Source of the DNA: Heligmosomoides polygyrus polygyrus
Taxonomy: Eukaryota > Nematoda > Chromadorea > Rhabditida > Heligmosomidae
DNA length: 64,000 nt
Direction of reading: 5' to 3'
NCBI GenBank assembly: GCA_947396885.1
Contig: OX377201.1
Location: 7,116,934-7,180,933, forward strand
In this document: positions 58,701-64,000 of the stretch, piece after piece
Position numbering within the stretch: position 1 is the stretch's first letter
Layout of the letters: every line of letters starts with the position of its first letter
The notes under the pieces: model-generated
What the model was told of the DNA's origin: nothing
The model's database searches: none
Seen by the model: only the letters and a program-made list of their open reading frames with translations
Position numbers and translations under genes: made by a program

Positions 58701-59459
58701 CAAAAAAAAATAAAAAATCGCCGCGGTTTGCAACCGTCTCGGCGGGCAAAGAGCGACGGAATAGAGTCATGCCGCGTGCTGACCGCCGCTTGACATGTTA
58801 TAACCAGGATCTAACATGGTGGGGAGAGCGCATGAAGCCGCATGCCGCGTGCTGACCGCCGCTTGACATGTTATAACCAGGATCTAACATGGTGAGGAGG
58901 GCACACAACTTTGCCTACCTGCAATCGTAACAGATGCAATTTTTCGTTTTTTCTTTGTGACTTTTTCTTCTTTAGATCATGTGTTGTTCTGTAGAAGCCG
59001 CTCTGTAAGCCTTGAGTGAATTTGTCGCATATAATACTTTTTAGTTATGTGGCCCCCGGACTAGGATAGGATATGTTTAGCTAAGCTCGATAACTAGCGT
59101 GTGAAAATAGGTCTCTCCAGAGCAGATCTCTGAGTTTATTTTCCAGCCAAATCAAATGCTTGAGAACGTAGAGATTCCACTTGGTTTTAAATCACAGGGT
59201 ATTCAGGATAAAAAGCAGAAGCCTGTATTTCGTGGAAAGTGGATCTTATTTATCTTTTATGAATGCGGGTGATTTAATAATGCTTATCATGTTCAGGTTA
59301 GGCGTGCTGCGACGAGAGATGGAGAGGATGGATGCTATTGCGCAGCTTCATCCAGCGTTATTGCAAAGATGCGTAAAAACCACCGCTTTACTGCCTTATT
59401 GCTATCCTCCCAATGAAGACGAAGGCCTCGGAATGAGCAGCAGCCCATTGGAGTACTAG
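49748..59459 (+). CDS. csn-3: COP9 signalosome subunit 3, 11 exons
   Basis: Scaffold PCI-domain subunit of the COP9 signalosome, which removes NEDD8 from cullins. Exons: 49748-49835, 49892-50004, 53391-53541, 53627-53679, 53748-53918, 54852-54998, 55052-55143, 55519-55780, 55846-55923, 55981-56096, 59297-59459. All phases close, total 1434 nt (477 aa). The N-terminal helical repeats show [20 protein letters not shown] and [12 protein letters not shown]. The centre has [14 protein letters not shown] followed by [17 protein letters not shown] and [16 protein letters not shown], the typical CSN3 block. The PCI region has [14 protein letters not shown] and [14 protein letters not shown], which aligns with the winged-helix part. 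The C-terminus is [17 protein letters not shown]. Introns 2 and 10 (each over 3 kb) are filled by MITEs and foldbacks. AATAAA is at 59967-59972. Confidence 0.94.
50038..50697. repeat. palindromic MITE carrying an inserted hAT-like MITE
   Basis: Left end GGGGCCAGATTCATCTACTG, right end inverted CAGGGGCCAAATTCATCAAC. The internal sequence is interrupted by copy D at 50144-50641. Confidence 0.82.
50144..50641. mobile_element. hAT-like foldback MITE, copy D
   Basis: GGATCTATCCTAGTTCGTGG at the left and inverted GGATCTATCCTAATCCAGGG at the right, with a perfect 8-bp duplication GATAAGTG at 50136-50143 and 50642-50649. In csn-3 intron 2. Confidence 0.94.
50720..51090 (-). pseudogene. RTE-like LINE 3' fragment
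   Basis: Nearly the same sequence as 23730-24080 (for example GGCGTCCTTGTGTTCTCTTG and GCGTCTCTGATCTTCGAA), that is the end of the RTE ORF2 and its 3' end. Confidence 0.75.
51100..52020. other. csn-3 intron 2, mostly unrecognised
   Basis: A 75-bp SINE 3' fragment is visible at 51520-51590 (CGCCTCCACGATATATTCCT to GGGATTGAGTAATCG). Otherwise I see no exon or repeat. Confidence 0.5.
52023..52262. repeat. GC-rich palindromic MITE with CGCTCTTGTCGCT repeats
   Basis: Ends TAGGGCCTGTTCATAATTCG and inverted CCTAAACGGCTGTTCATACT. The right arm contains tandem CGCT(C/G)(T/C)TGTCG-type units. Confidence 0.72.
52750..53253. mobile_element. hAT-like foldback MITE, copy E
   Basis: GGATCTATCCTAGTCCGGGG at both ends (inverted). 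Two inner GACATGTTATAACCAGGATC blocks. It ends about 140 bp before csn-3 exon 3. No matching 8-bp flanks found. Confidence 0.88.
54100..54845. other. csn-3 intron 5 with an unclassified dispersed fragment
   Basis: CTGAAGAAGGCGGTCCAGCC and GAAACGTTAGCCACCAATAA near 54375-54425, and AAAGGTTCGTCTGAAGACAG at 54537, which recurs as AAAGGTTCGTCTAAAGATAG at 29806. This suggests the ends of a retroelement that I cannot name. Confidence 0.4.
56145..56262. repeat. small GC-rich MITE fragment
   Basis: GCGCAGTTGCGAGACGCAAC ... GTAAGTATAAAATAGGGCTTA, a terminus of the AAGTATAAAC GC-rich MITE group, adjoining the foldback at 56265. Confidence 0.55.
56265..57452. repeat. 1.2-kb foldback element with tRNA-like modules and nested minisatellite
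   Basis: Arms 56265-56650 and 57075-57452 are inverted copies: ACCAGGATACTATCTCAACG left, same sequence inverted at the right end. Each arm carries AGGTGGCGTA(A/G)TAGGGAAG and GGGGTC(A/T)GGGGTT(T/A)GGATCC-like boxes A and B. The spacer holds a half palindrome of the TGATCACGAATC family (56757-57060). In csn-3 intron 10. Confidence 0.87.
57487..57778 (+). mobile_element. SINE, diverged copy
   Basis: GTGTGCAGCGCGGTCGGAGG head, body to GTGGCGCATCCCGCAAAGGG. The tail is degraded. Confidence 0.8.
57825..58080 (+). mobile_element. SINE, old copy in tandem orientation
   Basis: GGGCGCCTGTAGTGCAGTGG head immediately after the previous copy. The body is heavily substituted and ends at TTTATTTACTTATTTG. 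Confidence 0.72.
58580..59070. mobile_element. hAT-like foldback MITE, copy F
   Basis: GGATCTATCCTAGTCCGGGG at the left, slightly eroded right end (GGACTAGGATAGG). Two inner GACATGTTATAACCAGGATC blocks. Located in csn-3 intron 10, 226 bp before the last exon. Confidence 0.86.
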
Positions 59460-59966
59460 GTGAGTGATCTACTATCCGAAGGGCACGTTTGCGCCTCACA
59501 AGGGGCATGGAGAATCGCTCATGTGGTCCACATCAGTCTGCTAGCTATTATTCTTCCAGTGCGACTTTATGTGCTTGTACATGTTATAGTAGCCGCGGCA
59601 CGATATGTCCGTTCATATCTGCGAATTGGGGACTTCAAAATGTGGAAATCGACTTTCTTGCTCCTTGGCGCCGTCGGCGCGGGCAGAAATTCGTGTGCCT
59701 CTCCAAGTTTTCGTCAGACGACCAGTAGAGTGTTATGCACGCCCAGAGGCTAGAGTGGGGTGGGGACGAGGGGAAGAACGCACGCTTCCCCTCCCCTCAT
59801 CCCCAGTTGATCAGCTGGGAAGTTGTGCAGCTCTGGCAAGCGTTTTCCGTCTTTCTACCTATGCTATATCGTTCATTCAAGCAGTTTTATAGATGTCAGT
59901 AGTTTTTATGGTCTACCATCACGCGGTGTCCGAAGTATAAATGAAGCGGATCCTGATTGCTCGGCG

Positions 59967-59972
59967 AATAAA
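59967..59972 (+). terminator. candidate polyadenylation signal of csn-3
   Basis: AATAAA about 508 nt after the stop; no closer match was seen. Confidence 0.4.
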
Positions 59973-60234
59973 GCCAAATTAAGCTATACGTTGACTTTGC
60001 TCGCATGTAGCTATAATAAGTTGTACGGTACGGTGAACAGCTGCCTTTACTCAGCCCTATGTCGTCCACTCTTCTCTCTATCTGCTAAAGTTTGCACGTA
60101 TAATAATTCGTCGCAGTGAAGAGCTGCGCTTGCTCTGTCCGATGACAGACTCTGCCTATTTCTTAAAGCATCTAGGTCGATTGGTTCTAAGTCGCGTCGA
60201 AATAATCAACTTCCATTCATTGTTCTGGAAACTA
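59973..60234. other. intergenic, nothing recognised
   Basis: Between csn-3 and the next repeat. No exon-like or repeat signal. Confidence 0.4.
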
Positions 60235-60535
60235 GTCGTCGCGTGACACTTTTAAAATCGAACAGCACACCTCTTCAAATCAAATTGGTCACTCTTCACT
60301 CTTTAGCAAGATTGACGGTTCTGAAATCAAACTGAACTTCTTCAATCAAATTAAAACTGGCTTCTTCCATATTACGCTAGAGACTCTGAGAAAGCTAGAA
60401 TATTTTTTTTTTTCAAGAGAAGTTCGGTATGCCTTCTTTGAAATTTTTAGTTCATTTGCCCCAATAAGTGGACACACTGTTTGAAATTTTATTAAATTTT
60501 TATACTTGAGGGAAAGCCGTGATCTAAAGGCTGCA
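60235..60535. repeat. dispersed AT-rich repeat (AATCAAATTGGACACT family)
   Basis: TCAAATCAAATTGGTCACTC and AATAAGTGGACACACTGTTT, corresponding to 12005-12360 and 41560-41880. Confidence 0.65.
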
Positions 60536-60557
60536 ATTCTTTGATCTCTTAAAAGAA

Positions 60558-61372
60558 CTAACAAGGGAAGGGTCTGAGGCGTATGTCTGAACGGGGAGAG
60601 GGAGTCATATAGGGAGAATCCCCACCCCTCAGTTAGTATAAAAATGTGTTTCTTTTTTGCCAAGTCGTTAAACCCAAGGAGTAGGTGTCCTTGAAGTCAC
60701 AATGGAATACGGCGCATCACGAGTTTGGGGGTCTTGTACGCGCGCGCGATGCGTCTGCTCGGCTTGGAGCGTAGTGGAAGTGGGGTTGCTTCTTGCAAGG
60801 AAGGTCGGTGTTTGGTTCTTCTGCGCTGCTGCGTTTTTGCATTTCAACTGATTGGTTGAGATTTGAGGGTTCTGATGTCTATACCATTTTCAGACGTTTT
60901 TCTGACGTTGACGAAGACGTTGTGGTTAAAAATCCGCTCAGTAATGAACAAGTCGTAAGAAAGGTACTCTCCCCAGCGTTTATCTGGAAAAATGCGCAGA
61001 AAACGTCTGAGAATGGTATAGACGTCAGAATCCCCTAAATCTCAACCAACTAGTTGAAATGCAAAAACGCATCAGCACAGAAGAATCGAACCCCCGACCT
61101 TCCTCGCATGAAGCAATGTCAGTATCCACTACGCTTCGAGCCGCTTGCCGGCAGAGACATCGCGGGCGTACAAGACCCCAAACCGTGACCGTATTCCATA
61201 GCAACTTCAAGGACCTCGACTCCTTGGGTTTAACGACTTGGCAAAAAAGAAATACATTTTCATACTAATTGAGGGGTGGGATTCTCCCTATATGACATCC
61301 TCCCTCCCCTCCCCTTCTCCCCCCCCCCTTCGTTCAGACATACGCTTCAGACCCTTCCCTTATATGTACCTC
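60558..61372. repeat. 0.8-kb foldback element with tRNA-like modules, second copy
   Basis: Arms AAGGGAAGGGTCTGAGGCGT and its inverse (ACGCTTCAGACCCTTCCCTT), alignable with 45491-46248 throughout. The right arm read on the minus strand has GGTCGGGGGTTCGATTCTTC, an intact box B, and CGAAGCGTAGTGGATACTGA at the box A position. Confidence 0.85.
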
Positions 61373-61379
61373 CCATTTC

Positions 61380-61960
61380 AAACAGAAAGATATGTTGTCT
61401 TTTTGAAATTGTTCTTATTGTATTGTTGGCAAGTGTGTAACTCCACAAACAGAATTTCTGCTTTTTTCATCAAGTGAAAATCGCGACGCTGAACGAGTGA
61501 GCAATCTTTTCTTTTAGCATTAAAAAAATTGCTGCGTTCCTGCACTTTAAAACAACCTTTAAATCGTTATTTTCATTGAAAAATTAAAACTTCAAGAATT
61601 ATCAAGCAGTGCGCTGACTTATTGAGGCAGTTGAGCACGAAAAATTCCGAAAAATGTCGGACTATTAACGCTTTCCAAACTTCGGGATTTCTTTTCCACA
61701 TGAGATATCTCATGTAATAAATAAATAAACATAAAATATACACTAAGTTTTCTCGGGCAAAAATTATGATATTCCTCTAGGAGACTTTAGTCTGAAACAC
61801 ACTGTTTTTAATTCGGAAGAAGCTAGGTTTGGTTGCAAACACGTCAAGCTTGCTTAAAAGAGTGTGAGTCTTCATTTTTGTTTGAAAGGTGTCCATTGTT
61901 ATTAAAAGGTGTCCATTTTGACATAAAAATTGTGTGCACCTACACAATTTTTATGTCAAA
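61380..61960. other. AT-rich intergenic stretch
   Basis: AT-rich with AATAAATAAATAAACATAAA near 61716. GTGTCCATTTTGACATAAAA and its inverse TTTTATGTCAAAATGGACAC (62078) suggest remnants of another inverted repeat. Confidence 0.45.
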
Positions 61961-62240
61961 TCCGCGCGTTCATACTTCAGTCGCCGGGCGACAAGACAGG
62001 ATAGGAACCGCTGATATCGGCATGGCGCGTGAGTTATGGGTATCGGCGAAACTTAAGCCTCTGGCTCTCACGTACACAATTTTTATGTCAAAATGGACAC
62101 CTTTTAATAACATTGGATACTTTTAAAATAAAAGTGAACACTCTTTCAAGCAAGCCGATACCCATAACTCACGTGGTCATGTCGATATCAGTGGTTTCTC
62201 TCCTGTCTTATCGCCCGACGGCTGAAGTATGAACGAGCCG
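61961..62240. repeat. foldback MITE with a second inverted repeat in its loop
   Basis: Outer arms TTCATACTTCAGTCGCCGGG and its inverse (GACGGCTGAAGTATGAACG), then AGTTATGGGTATCGGC and GCCGATACCCATAACT. The loop is a GTCAAAATGGACACC AT-rich segment that belongs to a different repeat. Confidence 0.78.
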
Positions 62241-62291
62241 ATGAGTTGGGTTTAGGGGTGGTGACCGAGAAAATGTCAAATAACCTGGAGT

Positions 62292-62577
62292 GGGGGCGTG
62301 TAGCGCAGTCGGAGGAGGCGCGACTGTCGCTTGCACCCGATACCAGGTTCCTCGTTCGGATTCCCCGCCCAGGCCAACCAAACCTTCCATCCCTCCTAGG
62401 TCGGTGAAATGGTACCAGACTTGTCTGGGAAGGATAAAGCGCTGACTTGTTCATCGGCTGGTCACCATTGTATGGCCAAATACGCATTAAAGTTGCCTCC
62501 ACGACATCCCGTAGAAGTAGAATGCGTGGCGCATTCCAAAAGGGATTGAGTAACGCCGTCCTTTATCCTTTATCCTT
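62292..62577 (+). mobile_element. SINE with 11-bp target duplication
   Basis: TAACCTGGAGT at 62281-62291 and 62578-62588. Intact head, body and (TTTATCC)n tail with three units. Among the youngest copies. Confidence 0.94.
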
Positions 62578-62589
62578 TAACCTGGAGTA

Positions 62590-63440
62590 CTTGAAGGGAT
62601 GTAGTTTCAGGCATTCGTTCGCCACAGCTCCAGGAGAGGATATGTGTCCGATGACTGCGCTCGTGTAGATATAATCAACTGCACGTTGAAGAGCTGTGTC
62701 TCATCTGGCTCATCACAAATGTCTACTACTTCCTATCCCTATAAGGATAGTTCTGTCTCGTGTGCTACGAAGTGAATTGCCTATGACTCTCTATCTCCTG
62801 CTCTCCTGGTGGCACGTGTGTGAAGATGGCGTACACATGTGCAGTGCAAGTTCCTGTCGCATCGATTTTTTGTGCTGAAAATCGCTAGTTGTTGTTGTTT
62901 GAAACAGTCGGGTCTTCGATAACTGTCTATGATGTTATTCTATGCTAGAAATTCATTAAAGATTTCTTCGAAGGAGTGTTTTTGTCTTCTGTATGCGAGG
63001 CATGTCCCGCTTAACTGCTGTCTCAAAGTTCACCTCACTTTTCGTGATTTTTGGTCTGGCCGCCGTGATTTCGTGGGCACTTATTCTGTAGACACGCGGT
63101 CTGTGTCTGTCTGCCGAGGCGCCCCGGCGCTATCAGACGGAACCCGTTTTATGCGCACTGAGACTGGTTTCCTTCGGCTTTTTTCCACATGGTGGCTTGA
63201 TATCTCCTAATTTGCGTTCATTCTACAACATGATGTGCTTAAGTAACTTGTTCTGATCCTTCTAGCAGTCCTTTGTTTTCCAGCGGTTCTTGGATGTTCT
63301 CTTTATCTATAAACGTAGTTTCTTTTTGTCGACAGTTTTGCTTTCCATCCGTTGAAGAAAATTCACTGAAACCTCGACATAATCGTTATCGCCCTTTCGC
63401 TGTGCGTTATCTAGTTGCCTAGTTTAAGCGCATTCCTTTC
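62590..63440. other. upstream region of the GFRP gene, no repeats recognised
   Basis: Unique-looking sequence that may contain the promoter and 5' UTR of the GFRP gene. The 93-codon frame at 62929-63210 shows no family features. Confidence 0.45.
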
Positions 63441-63443
63441 CAC

Positions 63444-63578
63444 ATGCCCTATTTGCTAATATCTACGCAAATTCGCCTCGAAATTGGGCCAACGTTCGTC
63501 GGTGACAGCGAAAGCGACCAGGAGCTAATGGAACGGCTACAAGCGAAACCGTCAAGGCAGCTTGGCAACGAGTTCGTC
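63444..63578 (+). CDS. gfrp-1: GTP cyclohydrolase I feedback regulatory protein (GFRP), first coding exon
   Basis: GFRP binds GTP cyclohydrolase I and adjusts it to tetrahydrobiopterin (inhibition) and phenylalanine (stimulation). The exon begins MPYLLISTQIRLEIGPTFVG, which matches the very conserved start of GFRP, and continues ESDQELMERLQ and LGNEFV. It is 45 codons and ends at a strong donor GTGAGT (63579). GFRP is about 84 aa in vertebrates, so the remaining roughly 40 codons must lie in one or two exons beyond the window. An ATG start here agrees with the family start. Confidence 0.9.
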
Positions 63579-63787
63579 GTGAGTTTCAATGAAGTTTCAA
63601 TGAATTCTTCCTTTATTTCCTTTTTTTACGATGATATCCCGCTTGTGAGATACTAACGAGACTGTGCTCTTGGATGGGAGTCGAACTTTTATCCTCTGCA
63701 TTCCTTCTTGAAGATGTATTTATACTTTGCGGGTGACGACGTGAGTCGAAATTCGCGTTGAACAAATTGAACAATAGATAATGATAG

Positions 63788-64000
63788 AGAACAAAGGACG
63801 GCGTTACTCAGTCCCTCGTGGGGTGCGCCACGCATTCTACTTCTACGGGATGTCGTGAAGGTGAACTAAATGCGTATTTGGCCATGCAATGAGTTGGTGG
63901 CCGGCCAGCTAATGGACAAATCAGCGCTTTGTAATTCCCAGACGAGTCTGATACCAGTTCGGTAACTCCGGAGGGAAGGAAGGCTTTGTTGGCCTGTGCG
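63788..64000 (-). mobile_element. SINE, cut by the window edge
   Basis: Tail and body from AAAGGACGGCGTTACTCAGT up to GGAAGGCTTTGTTGGCCTG. The tRNA-like head lies outside. Inserted in the first intron of the GFRP gene. Confidence 0.85.

Noticed and set aside
59460..59892. Frames of 97 and 95 codons after the csn-3 stop
   Set aside because: Overlapping frames, no motifs, in the csn-3 3' UTR region.

Overview
The window looks like a chromosome segment from a nematode, probably a clade V strongylid or hookworm-like worm. This is inference from the sequence: small protein exons joined through the nematode-type acceptor TTTTCAG, compact 3' UTRs, start codons sitting just after acceptor-like sites (as in spliced-leader genes), and RTE- and CR1-like LINEs, mariners and foldback MITEs. 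No prokaryotic signals (operators, Shine-Dalgarno sites, CRISPR) are expected or seen.

Six cellular genes could be assembled exon by exon. In each multi-exon model the phases close: (1) a GNAT-fold N-acetyltransferase on + (2707-16549, 5 exons, 224 aa); (2) mitochondrial seryl-tRNA synthetase on - (35502-25276, 11 exons, 434 aa); (3) the TFIIH p62/GTF2H1 subunit on - (46819-35766, 13 exons, about 512 aa); (4) a CCDC28-family protein on + (47174-49594, 2 exons, 265 aa); (5) COP9 signalosome subunit 3 on + (49748-59459, 11 exons, 477 aa); (6) the first coding exon of the GTP cyclohydrolase I feedback regulator GFRP on + (63444-63578), the rest lying beyond the window or not found. Most of the long continuous reading frames in the window are not genes; most real coding exons are 50-260 bp.

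Layout: the acetyltransferase and the synthetase converge. p62 and the synthetase are tandem on the minus strand with 263 bp between stop and start. p62 and CCDC28 are divergent with 354 bp between start codons. CCDC28 and COP9 subunit 3 are tandem on the plus strand with 153 bp between stop and start. The two tandem pairs look like nematode operons.

The remaining sequence is almost all transposon-derived and much of it is nested. The main families are: a roughly 290-bp tRNA-derived SINE with a (TTTATCC)n tail (more than 20 copies, 10-13 bp target duplications on the best ones); a CR1/Jockey-like LINE with a largely intact ORF2 inserted inside a SINE (17569-21826), plus 5'-truncated relatives; decayed RTE-like LINEs; three decayed mariners with matching ends; an approximately 490-bp foldback MITE family with 8-bp target duplications (hAT-like) placed in introns or between genes; several palindromic elements 0.6-1.2 kb long, some carrying tRNA-like pol III promoter modules; a TGATCACGAATC-centred minisatellite family; a 1.2-kb purine-rich GAN tract; and a (CA)n tract. 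Transposon insertion accounts for the great length of introns such as GNAT intron 4 (9.2 kb) and COP9 subunit 3 introns 2 and 10 (about 3.3 kb each).
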